Positions 26,723 to 36,063 of a stretch of 64,000 nucleotides of DNA are shown here, in pieces. This DNA is from Nocardioides sp. Kera G14 (lineage in GTDB: Bacteria; Actinomycetota; Actinomycetes; Propionibacteriales; Nocardioidaceae), in NCBI RefSeq assembly GCF_020715565.1, contig NZ_CP085839.1, forward strand, positions 1,736,001 to 1,800,000, read 5' to 3'. Position 1 is the stretch's first letter. Every line of letters begins with the position of its first letter. The translations under genes were made by a program, and so were the position numbers. The notes under the pieces were generated by a model, which was not told the DNA's origin, did not search any database, and saw only the letters and a list, made by a program, of their open reading frames with translations.

Positions 26723-27769
26723 TCAGGAGACCCGCACGCGGGGGTCGATCACCGAGTAGAGGATGTCGACGATCAGGTTGGCGAGGATGAAGACACTGCC
26801 GGCGAAGACGACCATGCCGATCAGGGTCGGAAGATCGAAGGTCTGGGCTGCCAGCAGGGAGATGTACCCGAGGCCCTGGTAGTTGAAGACGCGCTCGGTG
26901 ATGATCGCGCCGACCAGCATCGTCGCGAGGTCGAGGCCGAACATCGTCACCAGCGGCGTGAGGGCGGCGCGGAGGGCGTGCTTGAAGATGACGGGAGTGG
27001 TCTTGAGACCCTTCGCACGCGCCGTCCGGACGTAGTCCTCCGACAGTGACTCGAGCACGAACGAGCGGGTCACGCGGACATAGGCGGCCATCACCAGGCC
27101 GGCCAGGGTGAGGCCCGGGAGGACGAGGTTGATCGCCCAGTTCACCGGGTTCTCCGTGAAGGGCACGAACGCCGGCACCGGCCACAGACCCCACTTGATG
27201 GAGACGTAGCGCAGGAGGAAGGTGCCAGTGAAGAAGACGGGGAATGCGTAGACCAGCAGCGACGCCGCGACGATGCCCCGGTCGAGCCAGGTGCCCTTAC
27301 GGATGGCGGCGATGATGCCGATCCCGAGGCCGCCGATGATCCAGAAGATCACCGCGGCGAGCGAGAGGGAGACGGTCACCGGCAACGCCTTCGAGATCTC
27401 CTCGTTGACGGTCTTGTTGTTGATCTTGGAGTAACCGAAGCATGGCGCCGCGCAGTGGACGACCTGCTCGGGATGGGCGCGGCGCAGCTCGGGGTCGTCG
27501 GGGTAGTCACGTCCGACGGCGACGCCCTTCACGAAGTCACCCCAGGTCTTGGCCGGGTTGATGAGGTAGTCCTTGAGCGGGCCCTGGTTCTTCTCCGGAT
27601 AACCGAGAGACTTCCGCACCTGGCTCAGGAGCTCCTCGGAAGGGTTCTTCCCGGCCGAGAAGCGGGCGGGGTCCACCGGGGAGGCGAAGAAGAGCACGAA
27701 CGTCACCAGACTCATCACGAGCAGCATGACGACACCGACGAAGACGCGGCGTACGACGTAGGCGAGCAT
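26723..27769 (-). CDS. Oligopeptide ABC transporter permease (OppB/DppB type)
   Basis: 348 residues, six predicted transmembrane helices, the first in the N-terminal VVRRVFVGVVMLLVMSLVTFV region. The coupling loop RSFVLESLSEDYVRTARAKG contacts the ATPases. Between helices 1 and 2 lies a long extracytoplasmic loop (about residues 35-125) with two cysteines in CAAPCFGYSK, probably facing the binding protein. Preceded by an intercistronic hairpin after oppA. Confidence 0.93.
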   Translation of the reverse strand: MLAYVVRRVFVGVVMLLVMSLVTFVLFFASPVDPARFSAGKNPSEELLSQVRKSLGYPEKNQGPLKDYLINPAKTWGDFVKGVAVGRDYPDDPELRRAHPEQVVHCAAPCFGYSKINNKTVNEEISKALPVTVSLSLAAVIFWIIGGLGIGIIAAIRKGTWLDRGIVAASLLVYAFPVFFTGTFLLRYVSIKWGLWPVPAFVPFTENPVNWAINLVLPGLTLAGLVMAAYVRVTRSFVLESLSEDYVRTARAKGLKTTPVIFKHALRAALTPLVTMFGLDLATMLVGAIITERVFNYQGLGYISLLAAQTFDLPTLIGMVVFAGSVFILANLIVDILYSVIDPRVRVS

Positions 27770-27799
27770 GTAATTCCTCAGTTCTTCTCTCCGGCAGGT

Positions 27800-27834
27800 C
27801 TCCGGGGGCGTGCCGCGTGGGCCCGCCCCCGGAG
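27800..27834. terminator. Intercistronic GC-rich hairpin between binding protein and permease genes
   Basis: CTCCGGGGGCG at 27800-27810 pairs perfectly with CGCCCCCGGAG at 27824-27834 (11 bp, 13-base loop), 35 bases after the binding-protein stop. It has no T-tract, so it is more likely a 3'-end stabiliser or partial attenuator that keeps the binding-protein mRNA in excess, a common layout in ABC importers. Confidence 0.65.
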
Positions 27835-27868
27835 GTACAGCTAGGTGGTGCTACAGCGAGTCAGAGAC

Positions 27869-29623
27869 TCACTGCTTGACACCGATCGCACCCAGGTCGG
27901 GGTACATGTTCGACGACGCGTCGGCCGTGAAGTTCGCGACCTTGGAGCCCCAGGCCCAGTTGAACAGCGACTGCTCGAGCGGGATGTAGGCGTAGTCCTT
28001 GCCGAGCTGGATGTCGGCATCCTGCAGCGCCTTCGTCTGCTCGTCGATCGACGTGGCGTTCTGCGCCTTGTCGACGAGGGCGTTGAAGGCGTCGCTCTTG
28101 TAGTTGCCGTAGTCCTGACCGTTGGAGTTCTTGGTCAGGTTGATGCGGCTGTCGAAGAGCGGAGCCGTCACCGTGATGGCGGACGGCCAGTCGGCGCCCC
28201 AACCGGCCCACGTGATGTCCGAGTCGCCGTTCGGCTTCTGGATCGCGGGGTAGTAGGCGTCCGTCTGCGGGTCCAGGGTGACCTTGAAGCCGGCCTGGTC
28301 CCACGTCTCCTTGAGCGCCGCGGCCTGCTTGCCGGGAACGTCGGAGCCGCTGGAGTTGTCGAAGGTGAACTTGATCGGGTACGGCATCTGCACGCCGGCG
28401 TCCTGGAGGATCTTCTTCGCCGCAGCCGGGTCACCCTCGAGCGGGATGTCCTTGAAGGCCGGGTTCGGCTGGTAACCGGTGACCGCGGTGTTCACGATGG
28501 AGTCGGCCGGCTTGTAGAACTTGTCGCCGCCGCCCGCGGTGATCCAGGCCTTCTTGTTGGTCGCCGTGGCGAGTGCCTGGCGGACGGGAAGCGAGAGGCG
28601 CTTCGTGTTCGGGACGAGGTAGTCCGTGTACGGCGAGTCGACGTTGGCGTAGAGCGACTTGTCGGTGATCTGCGGGATCAGGGCCGGGGTGAGGCGCGAG
28701 CCCGCAACCGCCGCCTGGGCCTCCGGGCTGTTGTTGATCATGAGGCCGTAGACGGTCTCGGGGGTCTTGCCGACGTCGAAGGTGATCTTGTCCGGAAGGG
28801 CCTTGCGGATGTCGGTCGAGTCGGTGGCCGCGTCGTAGTTCGGGTTGCGGACGAGCGTCGCGCCCTTGTCCTTGTCCCATGCGGTCGTGCCGCCGTCGAT
28901 CATGTACGGACCGTTGGAGAAGATGGAGTAGTTGGACAGGTCGCCCTTGTCCTGGTCCTTCTTGTACGGGTCCATCATCTCGAGCGAGGCGACGGCGAGC
29001 GGGAAGTCCGGCCACGGCTTGTTGAAGTGGTACGTGATCGTCTTGCCGTCGCAGGTGATCGCCTTGTCGAAGGCGGCCTGGCCCTCGGGGGTGCTCTTGT
29101 ACGGGCCGGTGTAGGACGGGAGACCGGTGGACGGGTCCTTCGGGACATCGAGGTAGGACAGGAGGTAGTTCGGGCCGCCGGTGATCACGTCCGTGGCGAA
29201 GACACGGCTGGCGCCGTACTTGAAGTCCTCACACGTGACGTCGGAGCCGTCCTGCCACTTCACGCCGTCCTTGAGGGTGAAGGACCAGGTCTTGCTGTTG
29301 TCCGTCGCGGTACCGGTGTCGGTCGCGAGGTCGGGGACCGGCGTGTTGGCCGTCTTGGCGTCATCCGCGATCGGGAAGGCGACGAGTGAGCGGTAGACCG
29401 TGCGGCGGAAGTTCGCGACGTCGCGGCCGGTGTAGGTCCGCTGGGGGTCGGTGTGACCCAGGGGCGCACTCAGGTAGTAGGTGAGGGTTCCGCCCTTGGT
29501 CGCCTCGCCGGACGAACTGCCGGTGCTCTCGTTGTCATCGCTGCTGCTGCCGCACGCGGCCAGCGAGAAGGCGAGAGCGGCCGCGGCGGTACCCGCGAGG
29601 AACCGCTTCGTGTTGTTGGCCAT
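27869..29623 (-). CDS. Oligopeptide ABC transporter substrate-binding lipoprotein (family 5)
   Basis: Extracytoplasmic peptide receptor. Signal peptide with lipobox LAAC places the lipidated cysteine at residue 24 (FLAGTAAAALAFSLAACGSS), followed by a Ser/Asp linker. The SBP_bac_5 fold runs to the end (SWSFTLKDGVKWQDG-like segment near residue 110, NPAFKDIPLEGDPAAAKKIL later). 584 residues is typical for OppA/DppA. ATG start five bases after AAGGAGA. It lies between the two permease genes. Substrate specificity cannot be told from sequence. Confidence 0.92.
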   Translation of the reverse strand: MANNTKRFLAGTAAAALAFSLAACGSSSDDNESTGSSSGEATKGGTLTYYLSAPLGHTDPQRTYTGRDVANFRRTVYRSLVAFPIADDAKTANTPVPDLATDTGTATDNSKTWSFTLKDGVKWQDGSDVTCEDFKYGASRVFATDVITGGPNYLLSYLDVPKDPSTGLPSYTGPYKSTPEGQAAFDKAITCDGKTITYHFNKPWPDFPLAVASLEMMDPYKKDQDKGDLSNYSIFSNGPYMIDGGTTAWDKDKGATLVRNPNYDAATDSTDIRKALPDKITFDVGKTPETVYGLMINNSPEAQAAVAGSRLTPALIPQITDKSLYANVDSPYTDYLVPNTKRLSLPVRQALATATNKKAWITAGGGDKFYKPADSIVNTAVTGYQPNPAFKDIPLEGDPAAAKKILQDAGVQMPYPIKFTFDNSSGSDVPGKQAAALKETWDQAGFKVTLDPQTDAYYPAIQKPNGDSDITWAGWGADWPSAITVTAPLFDSRINLTKNSNGQDYGNYKSDAFNALVDKAQNATSIDEQTKALQDADIQLGKDYAYIPLEQSLFNWAWGSKVANFTADASSNMYPDLGAIGVKQ

Positions 29624-29697
29624 TACTTCTCCTTGGATGTGTGACGCGCCTGGACGGCGCCACTGATCGACGGCGCCCTGCCGTCGAAAACTGGGGG

Positions 29698-30669
29698 TCA
29701 GCGGTTGTTCTTGGGGTCGAGGGCGTCACGCAGCCCGTCGCCCAGGAGGTTGAAGCAGATGACGAGGATGGCGATGGTGGCCCCGGGGACCAGGAAGTAG
29801 AAGAAGTCCACCGAGGAGTAGTTGAGCGTGTCGTTGAGGACGTTGCCCAGCGTCGGCGTCGGCGGCTTCACGGAGACTCCCATGAAGGACAGCGCGGCCT
29901 CGGTCGAGATGTACGCCGGCAGGATGAGCGTGAACTGCACGAGGAGGAGCGTCCAGAGGTTGGGCAGGACCTCCTTGAAGTAGATCCGTCGCCGGGACGC
30001 ACCCAGGACGACCGCCGCATCGACGAACTCGCGCTCACGGATCGAGAGGACCTGACCGCGGACGAGACGGGCGACGCCGGGCCAGCCGAAGATCGCCATC
30101 ACGACGATGACGTAGAAGGCGGCTCCGGCGTCGGCGGCCTTGATGTGCAACTGGTCGCGGATGAAGACCAGGGCCATCCCCGACATGGCGAGCAGCATCA
30201 GCTGCTGCGGAAACGACAGGATCAGGTCGGCGAGCCGCCCGACGAAACCGTCGACGAAGCCGCCTCGCATGCCGGCCCAGATGCCGAGCGAGGTGCCGAT
30301 GATCATCGACAACAGGCTGGCGGCCAGCGCGATGAAGACCGAGACGGCGAGACCGACCCAGACCCGCGCGAGGAGGTCGCGACCGCTGCCGGGCTCGACA
30401 CCGAGCGGGTGCTTCCAGGAGACGCCGCTCAGCGCACCCTTGGGCAGCGTGTCAGGCTCCAGCAGGTCCTGGTGGAAGTGGTAGACGTCGATGAGACCCG
30501 TGTGGTTCACGATCGGCGCGAGGATCGTCAGCACTGCGAAGACGACGATCACCCAGAAGGAGATCATCGTCCGTCGGTCGGACCGGAACCGCTCCATCGC
30601 GAGTCGCATCGGCGACTTGCTCACGACCGCCGTCGCCTGGGTAGGCGTGGCCGCCTCCGAGATTGTCAC
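29698..30669 (-). CDS. Oligopeptide ABC transporter permease (OppC/DppC type)
   Basis: First gene of the importer operon, 323 residues with six predicted helices. The N-terminal OppC domain has MERFRSDRRTMISFWVIVVF, then HPLGVEPGSGRDLLARVWVG, and the coupling loop REREFVDAAVVLGASRRRI. GTG start seven bases after TAGGGT, so probably leaderless. Operon order is oppC-oppA-oppB-oppD-oppF. Confidence 0.92.
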   Translation of the reverse strand: MTISEAATPTQATAVVSKSPMRLAMERFRSDRRTMISFWVIVVFAVLTILAPIVNHTGLIDVYHFHQDLLEPDTLPKGALSGVSWKHPLGVEPGSGRDLLARVWVGLAVSVFIALAASLLSMIIGTSLGIWAGMRGGFVDGFVGRLADLILSFPQQLMLLAMSGMALVFIRDQLHIKAADAGAAFYVIVVMAIFGWPGVARLVRGQVLSIREREFVDAAVVLGASRRRIYFKEVLPNLWTLLLVQFTLILPAYISTEAALSFMGVSVKPPTPTLGNVLNDTLNYSSVDFFYFLVPGATIAILVICFNLLGDGLRDALDPKNNR

Positions 30670-30676
30670 GCCAGCG

Positions 30677-30682
30677 ACCCTA
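30677..30682 (-). promoter_or_regulatory. Predicted -10 box of the peptide importer operon
   Basis: TAGGGT on the minus strand with exactly seven bases to the GTG start at 30669, placing the predicted +1 at the start codon. It follows the aspS terminator-like hairpin. Confidence 0.55.
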
Positions 30683-30723
30683 GAGGAGCTGACGTCCCCA
30701 GCCGGTCACCCAGGAGTAACGAT

Positions 30724-30741
30724 CCGGCCACGACGGGCCGG
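30724..30741 (-). terminator. Terminator-like hairpin after aspS
   Basis: CCGGCC (30724-30729) pairs with GGCCGG (30736-30741) around a six-base loop, starting five bases after the aspS stop. No T-tract follows, so termination strength is uncertain. Confidence 0.4.
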
Positions 30742-30746
30742 TTCGG

Positions 30747-32525
30747 TCACGACTCGGTCACGACCTCCGGCTTGGCGTCCACGCCGGCCTCCTTGCGCTG
30801 CTGCTCGGTGATGGGAGCGGGCGCCTCGGTCAGCGGGTCGTAGCCGCCACCGGACTTCGGGAAGGCGATGACCTCGCGGATCGAGTCGACCTTGGCGAGG
30901 TGCTGGATGACCCGGTCCATGCCCAGCGCGATGCCGCCGTGCGGCGGGGCGCCGAACTTGAACGCGTCGAGCAGGAAGCCGAACTTCTCCTGCGCCTCCT
31001 CGTCGCCGATGCCCATCACGTTGAAGACCCGCTTCTGCACGTCCTCGCGGTGGATACGGATCGAGCCGCCACCGAGCTCGGAGCCGTTGCAGACGATGTC
31101 GTAGGCGTAGGCGAGCGCCGAGCCGGGGTCGGTGTCGAAGGTGTCGGCGTACTCGGGCTTGGGGCCGGTGAAGGCGTGGTGGACCGCGGTCCACTCCCCC
31201 GCGCCGACGGCGACGTCACCACTCGCGACGGCATCGCCGGCGGGCTCGAACATCGGTGCGTCGACGACCCAGACGAACTCGAAGTGGTCGGGGTCCAGGA
31301 GGCCGGCGCGACGACCGATCTCGAGCCGGGCGGCACCGAGCAGGGCGCGGCTGGGCTTGGTCGCGCCGGCGGCGAAGAACGCACAGTCGCCCCGCTTCGC
31401 ACCGACGAGCTCGGCCAGGCCGGCCTGCTCGGACTCCGACAGGTTCTTGGCGACAGGACCGCCGAGCGAGCCGTCCTCGTTGAAGAGCACGTAGGCGAGG
31501 CCGCGTGCGCCGCGCTGCTTGGCCCAGTCCTGCCAGGCGTCGAGCTGCTTGCGCGGCTGACTGGCCCCGCCGGGCATGAGCACGGCGCCGACGTACTCGG
31601 CCTGGAAGACGCGGAAGGGCGTGTCCTTGAAGTAGTCGGTCGCCTCGACGAGCTCGAGGCCGAAGCGGAGGTCCGGCTTGTCGGAGCCGTAGAGCCGCAT
31701 GGCGTCGGCGTACGTCATGCGGCGGATCGGGGTCGGTACGTCGACGTCGATCGTGGCCCACATGGCCTTGACGACGTCCTCCATCATCTCGATGACATCG
31801 TCCTGGTCGACGAAGCTCATCTCGATGTCCAGCTGGGTGAACTCCGGCTGGCGGTCGGCTCGGAAGTCCTCGTCGCGGTAACAACGGGCGATCTGGAAGT
31901 ACTTCTCCAGCCCACCGACCATGAGGAGCTGCTTGAAGAGCTGGGGGCTCTGCGGCAGGGCGTACCAGGAGCCGGGCGACAGGCGCGCGGGCACGAGGAA
32001 GTCACGGGCGCCCTCGGGGGTGCTCCGGGTGAGCGTGGGCGTCTCGACTTCGACGAAGTCACGCGCCGCGAGGACGTCGCGGACGGCCTTGTAGACCTTG
32101 CTGCGCAGGCGGATCGCGGCCGCGGGGCCGCTGCGGCGCAGGTCGAGGTAGCGATACTTGAGGCGCGCCTCCTCGCCGACCTCGACATGGTCATCGATCT
32201 GGAACGGCAGCGCGGCGGCGGTGTTGAGCACCTCAACACCCCCCTCACCGGCGACGACCTCGATCTCACCGGTCGCCAGGTTGGGGTTGACGTTGCCCTC
32301 GGTGCGCGCGACGACCTCGCCGGTCACCTTCAGCACGAACTCGTTGCGCAGCGGGTGCGCGACGGCCTCGTCACGGATGACGACCTGGACGATGCCGCTC
32401 GCGTCGCGGAGGTCGATGAAGGCGACACCGCCGTGATCGCGGCGGCGAGCGACCCAACCTGCGAGGGTGACGGTCTCGCCGACGTTCCCTGCGGTGAGGG
32501 TGCCTGCTTCGTGGGTGCGGATCAC
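30747..32525 (-). CDS. aspS: Aspartyl-tRNA synthetase (probably non-discriminating)
   Basis: Class IIb synthetase, 592 residues. N-terminal anticodon-binding OB fold, class II motif 2 in [22 protein letters not shown] (residues about 213-234), the bacterial GAD insertion, and motif 3 GIALGMDRV. The OB fold reads [18 protein letters not shown] rather than DLGS is associated with AspRS that also charges tRNA-Asn, which GatCAB then amidates. Start is GTG 32525, overlapping the hisS stop (GTGA), with AGGAG eight bases upstream; a longer frame would add a His-rich artefact. Confidence 0.95.
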   Translation of the reverse strand: MIRTHEAGTLTAGNVGETVTLAGWVARRRDHGGVAFIDLRDASGIVQVVIRDEAVAHPLRNEFVLKVTGEVVARTEGNVNPNLATGEIEVVAGEGGVEVLNTAAALPFQIDDHVEVGEEARLKYRYLDLRRSGPAAAIRLRSKVYKAVRDVLAARDFVEVETPTLTRSTPEGARDFLVPARLSPGSWYALPQSPQLFKQLLMVGGLEKYFQIARCYRDEDFRADRQPEFTQLDIEMSFVDQDDVIEMMEDVVKAMWATIDVDVPTPIRRMTYADAMRLYGSDKPDLRFGLELVEATDYFKDTPFRVFQAEYVGAVLMPGGASQPRKQLDAWQDWAKQRGARGLAYVLFNEDGSLGGPVAKNLSESEQAGLAELVGAKRGDCAFFAAGATKPSRALLGAARLEIGRRAGLLDPDHFEFVWVVDAPMFEPAGDAVASGDVAVGAGEWTAVHHAFTGPKPEYADTFDTDPGSALAYAYDIVCNGSELGGGSIRIHREDVQKRVFNVMGIGDEEAQEKFGFLLDAFKFGAPPHGGIALGMDRVIQHLAKVDSIREVIAFPKSGGGYDPLTEAPAPITEQQRKEAGVDAKPEVVTES

Positions 32526-33880
32526 TTCGTCGTCTCCTGGCTGGTGGTGGTGCTGGTGCTCGTGATGGTGGGGCGTACGTCGCCGGCCGGCGGTGTCCAC
32601 GTCGCCGGATCGATCGGCGCCTGGTCACCGGACCTGATGTCCTTGATCTCCGGACCGTTCTCGGTCATGAAGAGCACATAGGGGATGCCGCGCTTCTCGG
32701 CGTACTTGATCTGCTTGCCGAACTTGTCCGCCTTCGGAGCGACCTCGGTCGGGATCTCGTTGGCTCGCAGCCCCGTGGCCAGCCGGTCGGCCTCGGAGCG
32801 CGACTCCTCGTCGGTGAGTGCCACGAGGACGGCACTGGGCACGCTGCGGCTGGCCGCGACGACGCCGGTGCCCAGCAGCGGGACGAGCGTGCGACTCACG
32901 CCGAAGGAGATGCCGACGCCCGGGTAGGTGCTGCGGCCGTCGCTCGCGAGGGAGTCGTAGCGACCGCCGGAGCAGATCGAACCGAGCGACTCGAAGCCGT
33001 CGAGGCGGGTCTCGAAGACGGTGCCGGTGTAGTAGTCGAGGCCGCGGGCGATCGAGAGGTCGGCGACCACGCGCACGCGCTCATTCACGATGCCCGCGCA
33101 GCCCTCGATGACCGCGGCGAGCTCGGCGAGACCCTCGTCGAGAAGTGGATCGCTGACGCCGAGCGCGCGCACCTGGTCGACGAAACCCGCGTCTGCACTG
33201 GAGATCTGGGCCAACGCGAGGGTCTGCTCGGCCTGCTCGGCGGTGAGGCCGGCGTCGGACTGGAGCAGCTCGCCGACCTTCTCGGCGGGCAGCTTGTCCA
33301 GCTTGTCGACGAGCTGCATCACCGTGAGTGGGTCCGAGGCACCGAGACCGGCGTAGAAGCCCTGGATCAGCTTTCGGTTGTTGACCTGGATCCGGAAACC
33401 GGGCAGGAACTCGAGCTTCGAGAGAGCCTCCGCCATCACGCGGGCGACCTCGATGTCGTGGTGGAAGCCCAGGCTGTCGCGGCCGACGACGTCGATGTCG
33501 GCCTGCGTGAACTCCCGGAAGCGGCCCGCCTGTGGGCGCTCGCCGCGCCAGACCTTCTGGATCTGGTAGCGCCGGAACGGGAAGTCGAGCTTGCCGCTGT
33601 TCTCGAGGACGAACCGCGCGAACGGGACGGTGAGGTCGAAGTGCAGGCCCATGCCTGCATCCCCGGTGCCCTCGTCCTGCAGGCGCTTGAGCACGTAGAC
33701 CTCCTTGGAGGTCTCGCCCTTGGACAGCAGCTGGTCCATGGGCTCGACGGCGCGCGTCTCGAGGTTGGCGAAGCCGTGCAGCTCGAAGGTGCGCGCAAGC
33801 GTCGCGAGCACCTGCTGCTCGACGAAACGCTCGGCGGGGAGGAGCTCCGGGAAACCGGAGAGGGCGGTGGGCTTGGGCAT
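32522..33880 (-). CDS. hisS: Histidyl-tRNA synthetase
   Basis: Class II synthetase for tRNA-His, 452 residues. Motif 2 region [20 protein letters not shown], the HisRS signatures [13 protein letters not shown] and GGRYDSLA, and a C-terminal anticodon-binding domain ([12 protein letters not shown]). The last 30 residues are a Pro/Thr/Ser tail. ATG at 33880, five bases after the hydrolase stop; aspS follows with a GTGA overlap. Confidence 0.96.
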   Translation of the reverse strand: MPKPTALSGFPELLPAERFVEQQVLATLARTFELHGFANLETRAVEPMDQLLSKGETSKEVYVLKRLQDEGTGDAGMGLHFDLTVPFARFVLENSGKLDFPFRRYQIQKVWRGERPQAGRFREFTQADIDVVGRDSLGFHHDIEVARVMAEALSKLEFLPGFRIQVNNRKLIQGFYAGLGASDPLTVMQLVDKLDKLPAEKVGELLQSDAGLTAEQAEQTLALAQISSADAGFVDQVRALGVSDPLLDEGLAELAAVIEGCAGIVNERVRVVADLSIARGLDYYTGTVFETRLDGFESLGSICSGGRYDSLASDGRSTYPGVGISFGVSRTLVPLLGTGVVAASRSVPSAVLVALTDEESRSEADRLATGLRANEIPTEVAPKADKFGKQIKYAEKRGIPYVLFMTENGPEIKDIRSGDQAPIDPATWTPPAGDVRPTITSTSTTTSQETTK

Positions 33881-33885
33881 GTCTC

Positions 33886-34560
33886 TCAGAGGTCCTGCAG
33901 GAAGGGGTTGGTGGCGCGCTCGCGCCCGATCGAGGTCTGCTCGCCGTGCCCTGGCAGGACGACGATGTCGTCGGCCAGCGGGAGCACCTTGTCGCGAAGG
34001 GTGCGGAGCATGGTGGCGTGGTCACCACCGGGGAGATCGGTCCGGCCGATCGAACCGGCGAAGAGCAGGTCGCCCGCGAACATCACCTCGGAGATGTCCT
34101 CGTTGACCGTCCACGGCGTCCGGAACGCGACCGACCCCTCGGTGTGCCCGGGCGTGTGGTCGACGACGAAGGAGAGGCCGGCGAGCTCGAGCGTCTGGCC
34201 GTCGGCGAGCTCCACCACATTGTCGGGCTCGGTGAAGGTGTGGTCCCCGCCCAGCAGCATGCGGGCCGACTCCGGGCTGATGCCGGCCATGGGGTCGGCC
34301 AGGAGGTGGCGGTCCGCGGGGTGGATCCAGGCGGTGGCGTCGTACGTGCCGGAGACCGGGGTCACGGAGAACATGTGGTCGATGTGACCGTGCGTGAGGA
34401 GGACCGCGACCGGCTTGAGCCGGTGCTCCCGGACGACCTCCGCGATGCCGCTCGCGGCGTCCTGGCCGGGGTCGACGATGACGCACTCGGTGCCCGGACC
34501 CGTCGCGGCCACGTAGCAGTTGGTGCCCCACGCGCCTGCGGGGAAGCCTGCGATCAGCAC
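33886..34560 (-). CDS. Metallo-beta-lactamase fold hydrolase (glyoxalase II-like)
   Basis: 224 residues with the metal motif LTHGHIDHMFSV (HxHxDH), DHTPGHTEGSVAF and GDLLFAGSIGRTD, then a late PGHGEQTSIGRE. It belongs to the Rv2581c-like group that sits next to hisS in actinobacteria and is annotated glyoxalase II-like; the real thioester substrate is unproven. GTG start at 34560, six bases after TAGGGT, so probably leaderless. First gene of a hydrolase-hisS-aspS operon. Confidence 0.88.
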   Translation of the reverse strand: MLIAGFPAGAWGTNCYVAATGPGTECVIVDPGQDAASGIAEVVREHRLKPVAVLLTHGHIDHMFSVTPVSGTYDATAWIHPADRHLLADPMAGISPESARMLLGGDHTFTEPDNVVELADGQTLELAGLSFVVDHTPGHTEGSVAFRTPWTVNEDISEVMFAGDLLFAGSIGRTDLPGGDHATMLRTLRDKVLPLADDIVVLPGHGEQTSIGRERATNPFLQDL

Positions 34561-34566
34561 CCGGCA

Positions 34567-34572
34567 ACCCTA
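34567..34572 (-). promoter_or_regulatory. Predicted -10 box of the hydrolase-hisS-aspS operon
   Basis: TAGGGT on the minus strand, six bases before the GTG start at 34560. The divergent DUF349 promoter lies about 40 bases away. Confidence 0.55.
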
Positions 34573-34608
34573 CCGATCATCGGTCACACGAGCCTCATCG
34601 AGTCTGCG

Positions 34609-34614
34609 TAGTAT
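34609..34614 (+). promoter_or_regulatory. Predicted -10 box of the DUF349 gene
   Basis: TAGTAT, seven bases before GTG 34622. It overlaps the upstream ATG candidate at 34613, so that ATG would not be transcribed from this promoter; this decides the start in favour of 34622. Confidence 0.55.
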
Positions 34615-34621
34615 GTCGGCC

Positions 34622-35848
34622 GTGACCAGCAACGAATGGGGCCGCGTCGACGACGAGCGCAATGTCTATGTGCGCGTGGGCGACGGCGAGCGTCTTGTCG
34701 GGCAGTTCCTCGACGGTACCGTCGAGGAGGCCCTGGCGTTCTACACCGACCGCTACGACCAGCTCGCCTTCGAGGTCGACCAGCTGGTCACGCGTGTGAA
34801 CGCCGGCAAGGTCACCGCCGACGAGGCTGCTGAGTCGGTCAGGACCGTCAAGGCCAAGGTGGCCGACGCCGCCGTGGTCGGAGACCTCGCCGCACTCACG
34901 GCGAAGCTGGACGCACTCCTTCCCGTCGTCGCCGCGCAGCGCGAGGCCCGCAAGGCCGAGCGTGCCGCGAAGGCGCAGGAGACCCGCGCCGCCAAGGAGC
35001 AGATCGTCGCCGAGGCCGAGAAGCTGGCCACCGGCAACGACTGGAGGAACGGCGCCAACCGCCTCCGCGAACTCCTGGAGTCGTGGAAGGTCCTCCCCCG
35101 GCTCGACCGAGCCGGCGACGAGGAGCTGTGGAAGCGCTTCTCCAGCGCCCGCACCGCCTACACGCGTCGCCGGAAGTCGCACTTCGCCGAGCTCAACGAG
35201 AAGCGCGCCGGCGCCCAGGCGATCAAGGAGCAGCTCGTCGTCGAGGCGGAGGCACTCTCGACGTCGGAGGAGTGGGGCCTGACCGCAGGCCGCTACCGCG
35301 ACCTGATGTCGCGCTGGAAGGCGGCCGGGCCGGCGCCCAAGGAGATCGACGACGCGCTCTGGAAGCGCTTCCGGGGTGCCCAGGACACCTTCTTCGGCAA
35401 CCGCGACGCGGCCAATGCGCAGATCGATGCGGAGTTCGCCGCCAATGCGGAGGTCAAGGAGGCGATCCTGGTCGAGGCCGAGGCGCTCCTGCCCGTCACC
35501 GACCTCAATGCCGCCAAGGCCGCCTTCCGCGACCTGGCCGACCGCTGGGACGCCGCCGGCAAGGTGCCGCGCGACCGGATCAAGGACCTCGAGGGTCGGA
35601 TGCGGAAGGTCGAGCAGGCGATCAAGGGCGTCGAGGACGAGCAGTGGCGCAAGACCGACCCCGAGAAGTCGGCCCGTGCCGACGACATGATCACCAAGCT
35701 CGAGGACGCGATCGCCAAGATCGAGGGCGACATCGCCAAGGCCGAGACGGCCGGCGACGCCAAGAAGGTGAAGTCGCTCCAGGAGAACCTCGAGGGACGC
35801 AAGGCGTTCCTCGACATGGCCCGTCGCGCCGCCGCCGACTTCTCCTGA
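34622..35848 (+). CDS. DUF349 repeat protein
   Basis: 408 residues, highly charged and predicted helical or coiled-coil. It contains several DUF349 units, seen as recurring WKxxPRLDRAGDEELWKRF-like and YRDLMSRWKAAG-like blocks near residues 145, 220 and 300. Function is unknown; no signal or membrane segment. It occupies the slot between relA and the hydrolase-hisS operon. Predicted leaderless from GTG 34622. Confidence 0.85.
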   Translation: MTSNEWGRVDDERNVYVRVGDGERLVGQFLDGTVEEALAFYTDRYDQLAFEVDQLVTRVNAGKVTADEAAESVRTVKAKVADAAVVGDLAALTAKLDALLPVVAAQREARKAERAAKAQETRAAKEQIVAEAEKLATGNDWRNGANRLRELLESWKVLPRLDRAGDEELWKRFSSARTAYTRRRKSHFAELNEKRAGAQAIKEQLVVEAEALSTSEEWGLTAGRYRDLMSRWKAAGPAPKEIDDALWKRFRGAQDTFFGNRDAANAQIDAEFAANAEVKEAILVEAEALLPVTDLNAAKAAFRDLADRWDAAGKVPRDRIKDLEGRMRKVEQAIKGVEDEQWRKTDPEKSARADDMITKLEDAIAKIEGDIAKAETAGDAKKVKSLQENLEGRKAFLDMARRAAADFS

Positions 35849-35931
35849 CCGAGATCCGGCTCATCGCCCCGCGAGATCCGGGTTGTTGCCCCGCGAAATC
35901 CGGGTTGTTGCCCCGCGAAATCCGGGAAGTC
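35849..35931 (-). repeat. Left array of a 22-nt tandem repeat
   Basis: Three full units at 35866-35887, 35888-35909 and 35910-35931, preceded by a degenerate partial unit (35849-35865) directly after the DUF349 stop. Each unit contains CCCG-N7-CGGG, an N7 of CGAGATC or CGAAATC. The reverse complement aligns with the array at 36981-37036 over 22 positions with 17 identities, so the two arrays are inverted copies of one family. The rest of 35932-36063 shows no gene. Confidence 0.8.
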
Positions 35932-36063
35932 GCCACGACGCACCATCACTCCAGCCCCAATGCGGGCCGGCGCCCGTCCCGGACCTCAGTCGCCGGCACG
36001 CTGATCCACAGCCCGGAGAGCGGCAAATGAGCCGCAGCATCAGTCCCGACGATGGTCACCGCC

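Noticed and set aside
36000..36012. DnaA-box-like TGATCCACA
   Set aside because: A single one-mismatch match with no cluster, AT-rich region, dnaA or dnaN nearby.
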